The notes under the pieces were generated by a model that worked only from the letters and a program-made list of their open reading frames with translations, did not search any database and was not told where the DNA came from. This document shows, piece after piece, positions 26,261 through 36,173 of a stretch of 64,000 nt of DNA. Within the stretch, counting starts at the first letter, position 1. Each line of letters starts with the position of its first letter. Both the position numbers and the translations under genes were made by a program. Source of the DNA: Bradyrhizobium sp. AUGA SZCCT0158 (GTDB lineage: Bacteria; Pseudomonadota; Alphaproteobacteria; Rhizobiales; Xanthobacteraceae); the NCBI RefSeq assembly GCF_018130065.1, contig NZ_JAFCME010000005.1, forward strand, positions 248,001 to 312,000. Reading direction: 5' to 3'.

Positions 26261-26470
26261 TCAGTCCCAGTCCTTGCCCTTCCAGGGCTTGATCTTCCAT
26301 GGCGTTAGCGCTTCCAGCCGCCATTCCCGCCAATGCTCGGGTGGCCAGTTACTGAGGCGCCTTGTATCCTTTGGCGTGGCGGGAACGAGATCGACGATAC
26401 GCGAGACGTTGCGCCGGCTCTGGCGCGTCGCCTCGCTGATCATATCGACATATTCTGGTTTATCGGCCAC
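26261..26470 (-). CDS. Small hypothetical protein downstream of leuC
   Basis: This 69-residue basic, Trp- and Pro-rich protein (for example WPPEHWREWRLEALTPWKIK) has no domain I know and no signal or membrane segment. It has a start codon and a terminator 26 nt after its stop, and it lies 102 nt downstream of leuC in the same direction. The seven tryptophans are unusual for a chance frame. I take it as a real lineage-specific gene with moderate confidence. Confidence 0.55.
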   Translation of the reverse strand: MADKPEYVDMISEATRQSRRNVSRIVDLVPATPKDTRRLSNWPPEHWREWRLEALTPWKIKPWKGKDWD

Positions 26471-26572
26471 GTCAGGCTCCTCGCGATGAGTTCATTCCCG
26501 CTGAGGAACCAGTCTGAGCCCTGCGCCTTAACGAGGCGTTGCCGGAACGCCTCGATGTTGAGGCAACCAGCG

Positions 26573-27979
26573 TTACCGCCAGTCCCTGATATCGACAAAA
26601 TGCCCGGCGATCGCCGCCGCGGCCGCCATGGCCGGCGACACCAGATGCGTGCGGCCCTTGAAGCCCTGCCGGCCCTCGAAATTGCGGTTCGAGGTCGAGG
26701 CGCAGCGCTCTTCCGGCGACAGCTTGTCGGGGTTCATGGCGAGACACATCGAACAGCCCGGCTCGCGCCATTCGAAGCCGGCCTTGATGAAGATCTTGTC
26801 GAGGCCTTCGGCTTCCGCCTGCTCCTTTACGATGCCCGAGCCCGGCACGATCATCGCGCTGACGTGACCGTTGACGGTCTTGCCTTCGGCGACCTTCGCC
26901 GCCGCGCGCAAATCCTCGATGCGGCCGTTGGTGCAGGAGCCGATGAACACGCGGTCGAGCTTGATGTCGGTGATCTTGGTTCCCGCGGTCAGGCCCATGT
27001 ATTTCAACGCGCGATGCTTTGAGAGCCGCTTGGCTTCATCGGCGATCTGGTCGGGGTCCGGCACCATGCCCGTGATCGACACCACGTCCTCAGGCGAGGT
27101 GCCCCAGGTCACGATCGGCGGCAATTTGGCCGCATCCAGCCGGATCTCGTGGTCGAAATGCGCGCCGTCGTCCGAGCGCAGGGTTTCCCAGTAACGCATC
27201 GCGGCGTCCCACGCCTCGCCCTTCGGCGACATCGGACGGCCCTTGAGGAATTCGAACGCCTTTTCATCCGGCGCGATCAGGCCGGCGCGGGCGCCGCCTT
27301 CGATCGACATGTTGCAGACCGTCATGCGGCCTTCCATCGTCAGCGCGCGGATTGCATCGCCGGCATATTCCAGCACGTAGCCGGTGCCGCCGGCGGTGCC
27401 GATCTCGCCGATGATGGCCAGGATGATGTCCTTGCCGGTGACGCCGTCGGGCAATTTGCCGTCGACCACCGCGCGCATGTTTTTTGCTTTTTTCTGGATC
27501 AGCGTCTGGGTTGCCAGAACATGCTCGACTTCGGAGGTGCCGATGCCGTGCGCCAGCGCACCGAACGCGCCATGGGTGGAGGTGTGGCTGTCACCGCAGA
27601 CGATGGTGGTGCCGGGCAGCGTAAAGCCCTGCTCGGGGCCGATCACGTGCACGATGCCCTGGCGCTTGTCGAATTCGTTGAAATACGTGATGCCGAATTC
27701 CTTGGCGTTATCGGCCATCACCCGCATCTGCTCGATGCTTTCAGGATCGGGATTCGGCTTCGAGCGATCGGTGGTCGGGATGTTGTGGTCGACCACGGCC
27801 AGCGTCTTCTCCGGCGCGCGAACCTTGCGGCCGGTCATGCGCAGGCCTTCGAACGCCTGCGGCGAAGTCACCTCGTGCACCAGATGGCGGTCGATATAGA
27901 GCAGGCAGGTGCCGTCATCGGCTTCGTGCACCAGATGGTCGTTCCAGATCTTGTCGTACAGCGTGGTGGGTTTTGACAT
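26573..27979 (-). CDS. leuC: 3-isopropylmalate dehydratase large subunit
   Basis: This 468-residue aconitase-type enzyme holds the 4Fe-4S cluster for leucine synthesis. The cluster cysteines are in IGSCTNGR and in [10 protein letters not shown] (C-x2-C), and the substrate-site blocks [14 protein letters not shown] and NRNFEGRQG are present. GGAGC lies about 9 nt before the ATG at 27979. The ATG four codons upstream in frame is rejected for lack of a ribosome-binding site. rplS lies upstream but ends with its own terminator 300 bp away, so leuC should have its own promoter in that gap. Confidence 0.96.
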   Translation of the reverse strand: MSKPTTLYDKIWNDHLVHEADDGTCLLYIDRHLVHEVTSPQAFEGLRMTGRKVRAPEKTLAVVDHNIPTTDRSKPNPDPESIEQMRVMADNAKEFGITYFNEFDKRQGIVHVIGPEQGFTLPGTTIVCGDSHTSTHGAFGALAHGIGTSEVEHVLATQTLIQKKAKNMRAVVDGKLPDGVTGKDIILAIIGEIGTAGGTGYVLEYAGDAIRALTMEGRMTVCNMSIEGGARAGLIAPDEKAFEFLKGRPMSPKGEAWDAAMRYWETLRSDDGAHFDHEIRLDAAKLPPIVTWGTSPEDVVSITGMVPDPDQIADEAKRLSKHRALKYMGLTAGTKITDIKLDRVFIGSCTNGRIEDLRAAAKVAEGKTVNGHVSAMIVPGSGIVKEQAEAEGLDKIFIKAGFEWREPGCSMCLAMNPDKLSPEERCASTSNRNFEGRQGFKGRTHLVSPAMAAAAAIAGHFVDIRDWR

Positions 27980-28056
27980 GAGCGTAAGCTCCAAAATGAT
28001 TCTGTGTGAGCGGTCAGCGCGGTTATCAGCGCAAGCAACGGACAGTCAGCGCGGCA

Positions 28057-28191
28057 TCAAAGGCCGCAGCTAAGCTCAGACGTCGCCGAGGTCGCAAAGC
28101 GTCCGAAGAAGCGGCCGGGCAGGCGTGAGCGGTCGTCGATCACGAAGGGATCGACGCGCTGGCCTGCAAAGCTGGTCTGATCTGGAACCAT
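28057..28191 (-). CDS. Possible 44-residue leader ORF upstream of leuC
   Basis: In the 351-bp gap before leuC, an open frame starts with ATG at 28191 and ends at 28057. About 70 percent of its codons end in G or C, lower than the neighbouring genes. It has no clear ribosome-binding site, and only four leucines, with no leucine run, so it is not a classical attenuation peptide. I see no other gene in the gap. Confidence 0.25.
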   Translation of the reverse strand: MVPDQTSFAGQRVDPFVIDDRSRLPGRFFGRFATSATSELSCGL

Positions 28192-28275
28192 TTTAAATTT
28201 CTAACACAGGGGCCGCGCCCGCGACAATCAATCGATTAGCCGGGTGCCATTACCTAAATATGCATGACCCAACAA

Positions 28276-28304
28276 AAAAGCGCGGGGCAAAACCCCGCGC
28301 TTTT
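28276..28304 (-). terminator. Bidirectional intrinsic terminator after rplS
   Basis: AAAAGCGCGGGG and CCCCGCGCTTTT make a 12-bp perfect stem with a CAAAA loop. On the minus strand the stem is followed by a T-run, ending the ffh to rplS transcript 27 nt after the rplS stop. Confidence 0.92.
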
Positions 28305-28330
28305 GGTCACATCCCCCTGCAGGAGACGAA

Positions 28331-28711
28331 TTACTCGCCGACGGCGGTCGCGCGCTCGGTCTTCTCGACGATGCGGGCCGACTTGCCGCGCAATTGGCGC
28401 AGGTAATACAGCTTGGCGCGACGCACCTTGCCGCGGCGCACCACCTTGATCGAGTCGATCATCGGCGACATCACGGGGAAGACGCGTTCCACGCCTTCGC
28501 CGTAGGAAATCTTGCGAACGGTGAAGCTCTCATTGAGCCCGCCGCCGGAACGGCCGATGCAAACGCCTTCATAGGCCTGCACGCGGGTGCGCTCGCCTTC
28601 GACCACCTTGACGTTGACGATCACGGTGTCGCCGGGTCCGAACTCGGGGATGGTCTTGGTCGCGGCCAATTTGTCGAATTGCTCTTTTTCGAGCTGTTGA
28701 ATGATGTTCAT
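28331..28711 (-). CDS. rplS: 50S ribosomal protein L19
   Basis: This 126-residue ribosomal protein lies at the 30S-50S interface. The blocks [22 protein letters not shown] (shown in part), YEGVCIGR and the basic [23 protein letters not shown] are characteristic. The ATG at 28711 has GGAGA 9 nt upstream; the frame start four codons earlier is not supported. It closes the conserved ffh-rpsP-rimM-trmD-rplS order and is followed by a strong terminator. Confidence 0.97.
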   Translation of the reverse strand: MNIIQQLEKEQFDKLAATKTIPEFGPGDTVIVNVKVVEGERTRVQAYEGVCIGRSGGGLNESFTVRKISYGEGVERVFPVMSPMIDSIKVVRRGKVRRAKLYYLRQLRGKSARIVEKTERATAVGE

Positions 28712-28825
28712 TGAAATCTCCATCGGCGGCGCGCCCAGCCAGTCCAGCGCGGGCTGCGCGAACGTCCATCTATCCTGCTGTATGCTGCGGATTTGGCGCC
28801 CGTATAAGGCATCAAAGCGCGCTTG

Positions 28826-29572
28826 TCACCCGTCTGTCGTGCTTTTTGGGCGTTTTTGGCGCGCCTTAATCGCCCACAAATCCGGCCGCCGCGCCCTGGT
28901 CAGGGCTTCAGCCTCGGCCTGACGCCAGGCGGCGACCTTGGCATGGTCGCCTGAAACGAGGATTTCCGGGATGGTCCGGCCCTCGAACTCCTGCGGGCGG
29001 GTATATTGAGGGTATTCCAGTAGTCCCTCGGAAAAACTCTCTTCGGTCCCCGAGGCCTGTTTTCCCATCACCCCCGGCAGGAGCCGGACACAGGCGTCGA
29101 CCAGCACCATGGCGGCGACTTCACCGCCGGACAGCACGTAATCGCCGATCGAGACCTCCTCGAGGCCTCGGGCCGCAATGACCCGCTCGTCGATGCCCTC
29201 GAACCGGCCGCAGACGATCAGCGGCCCGGGACCCGCCGCAAGCTCGGCGACCCGTGACTGGGTCAATGGCCGACCCCGCGGGCTCATCAGGAGCCTTGGT
29301 CGATCGTTTGGACCGGACTGGCCGGTATTGGCGGCGTCGATCGCCGCTGCCAGCACGTCGGCGCGCAGCACCATGCCGGGCCCGCCGCCGGCGGGCGTGT
29401 CGTCAACGCTGCGGTGGCGGTCGGTGGCCGATGCCCTGATGTCGCGGGCTTCCAGCGCCCACAGCCCGGAAGCCAGCGCCTTGCCCGCCAGACTGACGCC
29501 GAGCGGGCCCGGAAACATGTCCGGGAATAGCGTGAGGATGGTGGCGCGCCAGGGACTTTCAGAACAGGTCAT
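28826..29572 (-). CDS. trmD: tRNA (guanine37-N1)-methyltransferase
   Basis: This 248-residue SPOUT enzyme methylates G37 next to the anticodon and protects against frameshifting. TLFPDMFPG near the start, the deep-knot region with [10 protein letters not shown] and [13 protein letters not shown], and the AdoMet-binding GDYVLSGGE are present. The C-terminal domain contains YPQYTRP. Length is usual. It begins 10 nt after rimM ends; 114 nt separate it from rplS. Confidence 0.97.
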   Translation of the reverse strand: MTCSESPWRATILTLFPDMFPGPLGVSLAGKALASGLWALEARDIRASATDRHRSVDDTPAGGGPGMVLRADVLAAAIDAANTGQSGPNDRPRLLMSPRGRPLTQSRVAELAAGPGPLIVCGRFEGIDERVIAARGLEEVSIGDYVLSGGEVAAMVLVDACVRLLPGVMGKQASGTEESFSEGLLEYPQYTRPQEFEGRTIPEILVSGDHAKVAAWRQAEAEALTRARRPDLWAIKARQKRPKSTTDG

Positions 29573-29582
29573 TCAAAACCCA

Positions 29583-30107
29583 TCACGTAAGCGTCGGAAC
29601 GTCGTCGCCTTCAATTTCCTTGGGCAGTTCTATCACGACGCGGCCACCCGCAAGGTCGACCGTCGGCACCACGGCATTGGTGAACGGCAGCAGCATCGTC
29701 GGGCCCTGCGGTGGTGCAATCTCGATGATGTCGCCGGCGCCGAAATTATGGATCGCGGTGACGCGGCCGAGCGGTTCGTTCGCGGCATTCACCGCGGCCA
29801 GCCCGATCAGATCGGCATGGTAATATTCGTCGTCGTCGGTCTCAGGCAGCTTGTCGCGCGCGATATATAGCTCGATGCCGTTGAGGCGTTCGGCGTCCTC
29901 GCGGGTGGCGACGCCTTTGAACGTGGCGACCAGATGATCTTTCGCCTCGCGGGCATGCGTCAGCTCGAACTGGCGCGCGCCGTCCTTGGTCGTCAGCGGG
30001 CCGTAATCCCTCACGGCCAACGGGTCTTCGGTAAACGTCCACAGTTTCACCGCGCCGCGCACGCCATGCGCGGCGCCGATCCGGGCGACACAAATCGGTG
30101 TTGCCAC
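29583..30107 (-). CDS. rimM: 16S rRNA processing protein RimM
   Basis: This 174-residue assembly factor matures the head of the 30S subunit with S19. The N-terminal RimM barrel begins [19 protein letters not shown], and the C-terminal PRC barrel contains [13 protein letters not shown] and [11 protein letters not shown]. The start is a GTG at 30107, and no in-frame ATG lies near it. It starts 19 nt downstream of rpsP in the same operon. Confidence 0.95.
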   Translation of the reverse strand: MATPICVARIGAAHGVRGAVKLWTFTEDPLAVRDYGPLTTKDGARQFELTHAREAKDHLVATFKGVATREDAERLNGIELYIARDKLPETDDDEYYHADLIGLAAVNAANEPLGRVTAIHNFGAGDIIEIAPPQGPTMLLPFTNAVVPTVDLAGGRVVIELPKEIEGDDVPTLT

Positions 30108-30126
30108 CGCCCCGCGCCGCTAACGC

Positions 30127-30459
30127 TTACGCCTTCGCGGCGGCTTCGGCGTTGGCCTTGCGCTCCTTGCGCGGCACGGCCTTTTCCGGGTTGTTGCGCG
30201 CGGCACGCTTCACGACACCGGCGGCATCGAGGAAGCGGGTGACGCGGTCGGAAGGCTGCGCGCCCTTGGCGAGCCAGGACTTGACCTTGTCCATGTCGAG
30301 CTTGAGGCGGGCTTCGTTGTCCTTCGGCAGCAGCGGATTGAAATGGCCGAGACGCTCGATGAAGCGGCCGTCGCGGGGAAAGCGCGAGTCGGCGACGACG
30401 ACGTGATAGACCGGGCGCTTCTTGGTGCCTGCGCGAGCGAGGCGGATAACGACTGACAT
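30127..30459 (-). CDS. rpsP: 30S ribosomal protein S16
   Basis: This 110-residue protein begins with the family signature [19 protein letters not shown] and contains [10 protein letters not shown] and [15 protein letters not shown]. The C-terminal extension rich in Lys, Ala and Glu is usual in alphaproteobacteria. GGAGA lies before the ATG. It follows ffh by 50 nt and opens the translation part of the cluster. Confidence 0.97.
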   Translation of the reverse strand: MSVVIRLARAGTKKRPVYHVVVADSRFPRDGRFIERLGHFNPLLPKDNEARLKLDMDKVKSWLAKGAQPSDRVTRFLDAAGVVKRAARNNPEKAVPRKERKANAEAAAKA

Positions 30460-30509
30460 TGTATTCTCCGTAAGTTTGGTTTGATGTGATGAGAGTGAAT
30501 TGATCGCGA

Positions 30510-32057
30510 TTATTTCTTCTTGCCGGGGAAGCCGCCGAGGCCCGGCAGCGTCGGCTTGCCGCTGAGGCCCGTAAGCCCCGGCAAATTCGGCAGGCCCTGA
30601 CGCAAGCCCACCGGAATATCCTTCGGCAGCGCGGGCATACCGCCGGGGCCAGCGCCACCAGGCATTTTCTCCGCCAGCGCCTTCATCTGTTCGGCCGACG
30701 GCATGCCGCCGCCGCCAAATCCCATCGCCTGCGCGATGCCGGCCATCGGGCCGCGCTTGCCTGAACCCATCGCCTTCATCATGTCGGCCATGTTCCGGTG
30801 CATCTTCAGGAGCTTGTTGACTTCCTCGACCTTGACGCCGGCGCCGGCCGCGATGCGCTTCTTGCGGCTGGCTTTCAGGAGGTCGGGGCTCTTGCGCTCT
30901 TGCCGCGTCATCGAATCGATCACCGCGACCTGACGCTTGATGATCTTGTCGTCGATCCCGGCGTTGGCGATCTGGTTCTTCATCTTGGCGATGCCGGGCA
31001 TCATGCCCATCAGCCCGCTGATGCCGCCCATATTCGCCATCTGCAGCAATTGCTCGCGCATGTCGGCCAGGTCGAACTGACCCTTGCGCATCTTTTCCGC
31101 GACACGCGCCGCCTTTTCAGCGTCGATATTCGCCGCCGCCTTTTCGACCAGCGACACCACGTCGCCCATGCCGAGGATGCGGCCGGCGATACGGCTGGGA
31201 TGGAAATCTTCCAGCGCGTCGGTTTTTTCACCGGTGCCGATCAGCTTGATCGGCTTTCCCGTGACCGCGCGCATCGACAGCGCGGCGCCGCCGCGGCCAT
31301 CGCCATCAACCCTCGTCAGCACGATGCCGGTCAGGCCAACGCGCTGGTCGAACGAGCGCGCAAGATTGACCGCGTCCTGGCCGGTGAGGGAATCCGCGAC
31401 CAGCAGCACTTCATGCGGGCTGGCGACGGTTTTGATCTCCGCCGCTTCCGACATCATCTCTTCGTCGAGCGTGGTGCGGCCGGCGGTGTCGAGCAGCACG
31501 ACGTCGTAGCCGCCGAGCTTGGCGGCTTCCAGCGCGCGTTTTGCAATTTGCGCCGGCTTCTGGCCGGCCACGATCGGCAGCGTCGGAATATCGAGATCGC
31601 GCCCGAGCACGGCGAGCTGCTCCATCGCCGCGGGGCGATAGATGTCGAGCGAGGCCATCAGCACCTTGCGCTTGTCGCGCTGGGTCATGCGGCGGGCGAG
31701 TTTTGCGGTGGTCGTGGTTTTGCCGGAGCCCTGCAGACCGACCATCATGATCGCGACCGGCGGCACCGCATTGAGATCGATGGTCTGGCCGTCAGCCCCG
31801 AGCGTGGCGACCAGTTCGTCATGGACGATCTTGACTACCATCTGGCCGGGTGTGACCGACTTGACGACGGTGGCGCCGATCGCCTGCTCGCGGACGCGGT
31901 CGATGAAGCTTCTGACGACGTCGAGCGAGACGTCGGCCTCGAGCAGCGCGCGGCGCACCTCGCGCATCGCGGCATCGACGTCCTTTTCGGACAGCGCACC
32001 GCGCCCCGTCAGCCGATCGAGTATCCCACCAAGCTTTTCCGACAGATTGTCGAACAA
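30510..32057 (-). CDS. ffh: Signal recognition particle protein Ffh
   Basis: This 515-residue SRP GTPase binds signal sequences and 4.5S RNA and docks to FtsY. The N-domain starts [19 protein letters not shown]. The G domain has [25 protein letters not shown] and [10 protein letters not shown], and the C-terminal M domain is rich in Met and Gly. The family start residue falls on a TTG at 32057, with GAGG 9 nt upstream. The longer frame (13 more codons) would add residues not seen in Ffh, so I call TTG as the start. ftsY is at 38737, outside this operon. Confidence 0.95.
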   Translation of the reverse strand: MFDNLSEKLGGILDRLTGRGALSEKDVDAAMREVRRALLEADVSLDVVRSFIDRVREQAIGATVVKSVTPGQMVVKIVHDELVATLGADGQTIDLNAVPPVAIMMVGLQGSGKTTTTAKLARRMTQRDKRKVLMASLDIYRPAAMEQLAVLGRDLDIPTLPIVAGQKPAQIAKRALEAAKLGGYDVVLLDTAGRTTLDEEMMSEAAEIKTVASPHEVLLVADSLTGQDAVNLARSFDQRVGLTGIVLTRVDGDGRGGAALSMRAVTGKPIKLIGTGEKTDALEDFHPSRIAGRILGMGDVVSLVEKAAANIDAEKAARVAEKMRKGQFDLADMREQLLQMANMGGISGLMGMMPGIAKMKNQIANAGIDDKIIKRQVAVIDSMTRQERKSPDLLKASRKKRIAAGAGVKVEEVNKLLKMHRNMADMMKAMGSGKRGPMAGIAQAMGFGGGGMPSAEQMKALAEKMPGGAGPGGMPALPKDIPVGLRQGLPNLPGLTGLSGKPTLPGLGGFPGKKK

Positions 32058-32198
32058 TGCCGTTATCCTCTGTCCTGCCTCAGGACGAATTTCCAAACAC
32101 GATTACGCCCGAGGGCGCATCGCGCTGTCGGGCGTTGGCCTCCGGTCTCAAGGGCCGGGCGGCGGGTCGAAAAGAACGTCTTTCCGAGAAGTGCGGGG

Positions 32199-32227
32199 GT
32201 TAAACGCCCGTGAAGGGAGAAAGTCAA
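32199..32227 (-). promoter_or_regulatory. Sigma-70-type promoter of the ffh operon
   Basis: On the minus strand TTGACT at 32227-32222 and TTTAAC at 32204-32199 are separated by 17 nt, the optimal spacing. Transcription would begin near 32192, about 135 nt before the ffh TTG. The rest of the 351-bp gap between ffh and the divergent hydrolase gene shows no gene. Confidence 0.6.
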
Positions 32228-32408
32228 GGAAATCTGGATTTCGTGACCCGATAAATTTTACTAAGGTATTGGAAACATTAGCCTTTAATCTCAAGGGTAG
32301 CCTTGCGACGGTACAAATAATTTGGATTGGCGGAAAACGCCGCCGCAGGTTCCAACTTCGCCGGCGCACGCCATATAACGCCCGTGCCTTCGTTCTCTCT
32401 CGCTGTTT

Positions 32409-33482
32409 GTGATCCCCGTGCCCATCACCCGCCGTCGTGTCTTTGCAGTGCTTGCCGGTCTCGGCCTGGCCACCGGCGCATCGTCTGTCTGGATGTCCCG
32501 CATGAAAACCTATGACGGCCCTGCTTCCGATCATTTCGACGGCCTGACCTTCTTCGATCCGGATGGCTCGCCGCCGAAATCATTGGCCGAGGTGCTGCGC
32601 TGGCAGTTCGGCGGCGGCCGGCAGCGCGCGAGCTGGCCGGATTGGGTGCCGAGTGCGCATGCGGATACACCGCCGCCGCGCGTTGACGGCAACAAGGTGC
32701 GGCTGTCGTTCGTGGGCCACGCGAGCTGGCTGATCCAGACCGGCGGCCTCAACATCCTCATTGATCCGGTGTGGTCGATGCGGGCCTCGCCGTTTTCCTG
32801 GGCCGGGCCGAAGCGGCACAACGATCCCGGCATCGCCTTCGACGCATTGCCCAAGATCGATGTCGTGCTGGTGTCGCACGGCCATTACGACCATCTCGAT
32901 CTGGCGACGCTGTCGAGGCTCGCGAAAACGTTTTCGCCGCGCGTGATCACACCGCTCGGCAATGACGTCACCATGCGCGACGCGGATGAAGCGATCAAAG
33001 TGGAAGCGTTCGACTGGAAGGATCGCATCGAACTCGGCAACGGCATCGCCGTGACGCTGGTGCCGACGCGGCATTGGTCGGCGCGCGGGCTGTTCGACCG
33101 CAACAAGGCGCTGTGGGCGAGCTTCGTGCTGGAGACGCCCGCCGGCAAACTCTACATCGTCTGCGATTCCGGCTACGGCGACGGCAAGCATTTTCGCCGG
33201 GTTGCCGAAGCTCATGGCCCGCTGCGGCTGGCGATCCTGCCCATCGGCGCCTATGAGCCGCGCTGGTTCATGCGCGACCAGCACATGAACCCGTCGGACG
33301 CTGTGAAGGCGCTGGCGGATTGCGGGGCGCAAACGGCACTGGCGCATCATCACGGCACGTTCCAGCTCACCGACGAGGCGATCGACGCGCCTGTCGTCGC
33401 ACTCGGCGAAGCGCTGGATGAAGCGAAAATTCCGCGCGAGCGGTTTGCGGCGCTGAAACCCGGGCAGGTATTCGAGGTTTAG
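32409..33482 (+). CDS. MBL-fold metallohydrolase with N-terminal signal (UlaG/NAPE-PLD-like)
   Basis: This 357-residue protein has a Tat-like N-terminus (TRRRVFAVLAGLGLATG). It is followed by a metallo-beta-lactamase fold with FVGHASWLIQ, the metal site VSHGHYDHLD and later YIVCDSGYGDG and AHHHGTF. This arrangement is that of the UlaG/N-acyl-phosphatidylethanolamine phospholipase D-like branch, usually phosphodiesterases or lactonases. The start is a GTG at 32409 (another GTG is 9 nt further on). The substrate is not deducible. It is alone, with palindromic repeats downstream. Confidence 0.85.
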   Translation: MIPVPITRRRVFAVLAGLGLATGASSVWMSRMKTYDGPASDHFDGLTFFDPDGSPPKSLAEVLRWQFGGGRQRASWPDWVPSAHADTPPPRVDGNKVRLSFVGHASWLIQTGGLNILIDPVWSMRASPFSWAGPKRHNDPGIAFDALPKIDVVLVSHGHYDHLDLATLSRLAKTFSPRVITPLGNDVTMRDADEAIKVEAFDWKDRIELGNGIAVTLVPTRHWSARGLFDRNKALWASFVLETPAGKLYIVCDSGYGDGKHFRRVAEAHGPLRLAILPIGAYEPRWFMRDQHMNPSDAVKALADCGAQTALAHHHGTFQLTDEAIDAPVVALGEALDEAKIPRERFAALKPGQVFEV

Positions 33483-33500
33483 TCGCCGCGCTAATTATCT

Positions 33501-33643
33501 CGTCGTCCCGGCCAAGCAAGCGTAGCGAGCGCTGAGCCGGGACCCATAACCACCGACCTGAGTATTGAAAAAGGCAGGAGCTCCAGCTTGCCCTAACCAC
33601 AGAGCCCTGTGGTTATGGGTCCCGGCTCAAGGCCGGGACGACG
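33501..33643. repeat. Palindromic repeat (CGTCGTCCCGGC class), copy 2
   Basis: CGTCGTCCCGGCC, GCCGGGACCCATAACCACC and, in reverse order, GGTTATGGGTCCCGGC and GGCCGGGACGACG. It has the same outer blocks as 16125-16249 with a different centre. It lies between the convergent hydrolase and SIMPL genes. Confidence 0.82.
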
Positions 33644-33648
33644 ATCAG

Positions 33649-34350
33649 TTATTCCTTCGGCTTGATCGCCCAGGACACGCTCACCGAAACCGATAGCGTC
33701 TCTTCGCCTGGCGCCACCGGCGCGGATGCAGCCATGCCGCCGGCGACTTTGCTGCGGAACATCGGGCTGGGCGCGCCCTCCTCGGAGATGCTGATCGGTT
33801 CGCCGAGCGTTACGCCGGCAGCCTTGGCGTAGATTTGCGCTTTGCGCCGCGCGTCGGCGATTGCCTGCTCGCGCGCTTCGTCGAGCAGTTTTGAAGCCTG
33901 CGTAACCACGAAATTGATGCCGCCGACTTCGTTGGCGCCGGCGCCGACCAATACGTCGATGATGCTGGCGACCTTGGTGACGTCGCGCAGCTTGATGGTA
34001 ACGCGGTTGCTGGCGCGATAGCCGGAAATCACCGCAGGTCCAGTCCGGTTCGGGTTGGGCGGATATTGCGGCTGCAGCGACAGCCGCGAGGTCTGGTAAT
34101 CCGTCTCCTCGATCCCGGCGCCTTTCAGCGCCAGCAGCACCTTGCCCATCGCCGCGTTGTTCGCCTCCGACGCCTCGCGCGCGGTCTTTGCTTCGGTAGT
34201 CACGCCACCATCGATCCGCGCCTGATCCGGCGGCACCGAGACATTGGCTTCGCCGGTCACGGAGATGGCGGGCGGCGGCACCGTCTGCGCCAGCGCGGGC
34301 GTGGCCAGCAGCGCGACACCGGCGGCGGCGAGAGCGAGTACCTGTTTCAT
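33649..34350 (-). CDS. Periplasmic SIMPL-domain protein
   Basis: This 233-residue protein has a signal peptide (ending ALAQT at about residue 22) and a SIMPL/DUF541 domain. PPAISVTGEANVSVPPDQA opens the domain, ETDYQTSRLSLQPQY and YRASNRVTIKLRDV follow, and the SWAIKP ending is typical. SIMPL proteins are periplasmic, often linked to oxidative stress or outer-membrane assembly, with no enzymatic role proven. The start is either ATG at 34350 or GTG at 34359, which overlaps the stop codon of the upstream gene, so the two genes are almost certainly one transcript. Confidence 0.85.
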   Translation of the reverse strand: MKQVLALAAAGVALLATPALAQTVPPPAISVTGEANVSVPPDQARIDGGVTTEAKTAREASEANNAAMGKVLLALKGAGIEETDYQTSRLSLQPQYPPNPNRTGPAVISGYRASNRVTIKLRDVTKVASIIDVLVGAGANEVGGINFVVTQASKLLDEAREQAIADARRKAQIYAKAAGVTLGEPISISEEGAPSPMFRSKVAGGMAASAPVAPGEETLSVSVSVSWAIKPKE

Positions 34351-34355
34351 GTCTT

Positions 34356-35129
34356 TCACTTCAGCGGCACATAGACGTTGATCACCAGCTTGTCCTCCGC
34401 GGTCTTCAAGGGATCGGTGATGTATTCCTCGACGAAGGTGTCTTTTGCTTCAAGTTTCTTGTCGTCGAGGTGATTGGTGATCGCCTCATAGGTGTTGTCC
34501 ATGTTGTCGTAGGAGCCGCGATGGACAAACTTCAGGGCTTTGCCCTCGGGCGATTTGCCGATGCTCATGTCCTTGGTCAGGTTCTTCGGCTCCTGGTCGA
34601 CTGGAATTTCGGCCAGGAACGTAAAGCCGCTGTCGTCGGTCGAGGTGTAGACGATCATCGCATTGCCCGCGGCCTTGATGCCCTGCTTGTCGAGCAGCGC
34701 GGTCAGCGCCTTGAATGAATCGATCAGCGTGTCGAACGCCGAGTCCCAATTGGCGGTGCCCTTCATGACCACCACCTTTTTGGGCTCCAGCGTGAATTGC
34801 TCGCCGAAGGGGTCAGCGGTCTGAACGGTCGCGGCGGGGGGCGTGGCCGGCGTCTGGGCGGCCGCGGGTGGCGGCGAAGGGGCAACCGACGGGCTTGCCA
34901 CCGGCGCCGGGGAGGTTGCCGGTGCCGGGGGCGCGGATGCCGCGGGCGCTTCCGCCGGAGCAGGGGAAGCCGAAGCGGCGGGCACCGGTGCCGCGGAAGG
35001 GCTGGCGGACGGAGAGGCGGCAGGCGCCGGCGATTGCGCCAGCGCGGCGCCGCCCCACGCGATTGCCAGCGTCGCGACCAGCGCGGCCATGGCCGAGCGG
35101 AAAGGGCTGATACGGTTCATTTTAGGCAT
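34356..35129 (-). CDS. Secreted GyrI-like domain protein with Pro/Ala linker
   Basis: This 257-residue protein has a signal peptide (ending AALAQS near 32), a linker of about 70 residues composed of Pro, Ala and Ser, and a C-terminal domain from about 105. The domain has the GyrI/effector-binding pattern: KGTANWDSAFDTLIDSFKAL, PEGKALKFVHRGSYDNMDNT (in part) and a final DKLVINVYVPLK. GyrI-like folds bind small hydrophobic ligands; a periplasmic form is unusual compared with cytosolic regulators. The gene is directly upstream of, and probably coupled to, the SIMPL gene. Confidence 0.75.
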   Translation of the reverse strand: MPKMNRISPFRSAMAALVATLAIAWGGAALAQSPAPAASPSASPSAAPVPAASASPAPAEAPAASAPPAPATSPAPVASPSVAPSPPPAAAQTPATPPAATVQTADPFGEQFTLEPKKVVVMKGTANWDSAFDTLIDSFKALTALLDKQGIKAAGNAMIVYTSTDDSGFTFLAEIPVDQEPKNLTKDMSIGKSPEGKALKFVHRGSYDNMDNTYEAITNHLDDKKLEAKDTFVEEYITDPLKTAEDKLVINVYVPLK

Positions 35130-35300
35130 TCTCCATCCATCCCCAAGCGGTCGCGGTATGTCCCGTCACGCCCGCAAAGACGCCGCCATCCCTAACACGC
35201 AAGCTTCGCCTTCGTCCCATGACAGATGCGTCATGCGCCCCTGCGCACTAGGCAATCGGCCACCATTCGCCATATAAGCAGGCAGAAATTGGGAAATTCC

Positions 35301-36173
35301 ATGAGCGCGCTGGCCAATCAGGCATTCGCCAAGATGAACGGTATCGGCAACGAAATCGTCGTGGTCGATCTGCGCGACAAGCCGGCCAAGGTGACGGCGG
35401 AGGAGGCGCGCGCCGTCGCCTCGCCCGCCGGCGTGCCCTATGACCAGTTGATGGTATTGCAGCCGCCGCGGCTGGAGGGTACCGAGGCCTTCATCCGCAT
35501 CTACAACAATGACGGCTCGGAGGCCGGCGCCTGCGGCAACGGCATGCGCTGCGTGGTGCGGCGGCTGTTCGAGAAGACCGGCCAGACGGCCGTGACCTTC
35601 GAGACCCGCTCGGGCCTGCTGAATTGCTGGCAGGGGCCGCAGCCCGATCTCTACACGGTCGACATGGGCGCGCCAAAATTCGGCTGGCAGGAAATTCCGC
35701 TCGCCGAAGAGTTTCGCGACACGCGTTACATTGAACTGCAGGTCGGGCCGATCGACGCGCCGATCCTGCATTCGCCGTCGGTCGTCAGCATGGGCAATCC
35801 GCACGCGATCTTCTGGGTGGATGACATCAACGCCTACGACCTCGAGCGCTTCGGGCCGCTGTTGGAAAATCACCCCATTTTCCCCGATCGCGCCAACATC
35901 ACGCTCGCCCATATCGTCGATCGCGATCACATCACGATGCGCACCTGGGAACGCGGCGCCGGGCTGACCCGGGCCTGCGGCTCGGCCGCCTGCGCCACCG
36001 CGGTCGCCGCGGCGCGGCTGAAGCGCACCAATCGTGTCGTTGAAATGACGCTGCCGGGCGGCAAGCTCTCGATCGAATGGCGTGAGCGCGACGATCATGT
36101 GCTGATGACCGGCACGGCCGATTTCGAATATGAAGGCCGCTTCGATCCGGCGCTGTTCGCCAGCGTCGCATGA
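35301..36173 (+). CDS. dapF: Diaminopimelate epimerase
   Basis: This 290-residue enzyme converts LL- to meso-diaminopimelate for peptidoglycan and lysine. The two catalytic cysteines lie in [11 protein letters not shown] and TRACGSAAC, and [13 protein letters not shown] starts the fold. The ATG at 35301 has GGGAAA 7 nt upstream. The upstream part of the open frame is noncoding. The stop overlaps the mtaB start (ATGA), so the two are one transcript. Confidence 0.97.
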   Translation: MSALANQAFAKMNGIGNEIVVVDLRDKPAKVTAEEARAVASPAGVPYDQLMVLQPPRLEGTEAFIRIYNNDGSEAGACGNGMRCVVRRLFEKTGQTAVTFETRSGLLNCWQGPQPDLYTVDMGAPKFGWQEIPLAEEFRDTRYIELQVGPIDAPILHSPSVVSMGNPHAIFWVDDINAYDLERFGPLLENHPIFPDRANITLAHIVDRDHITMRTWERGAGLTRACGSAACATAVAAARLKRTNRVVEMTLPGGKLSIEWRERDDHVLMTGTADFEYEGRFDPALFASVA

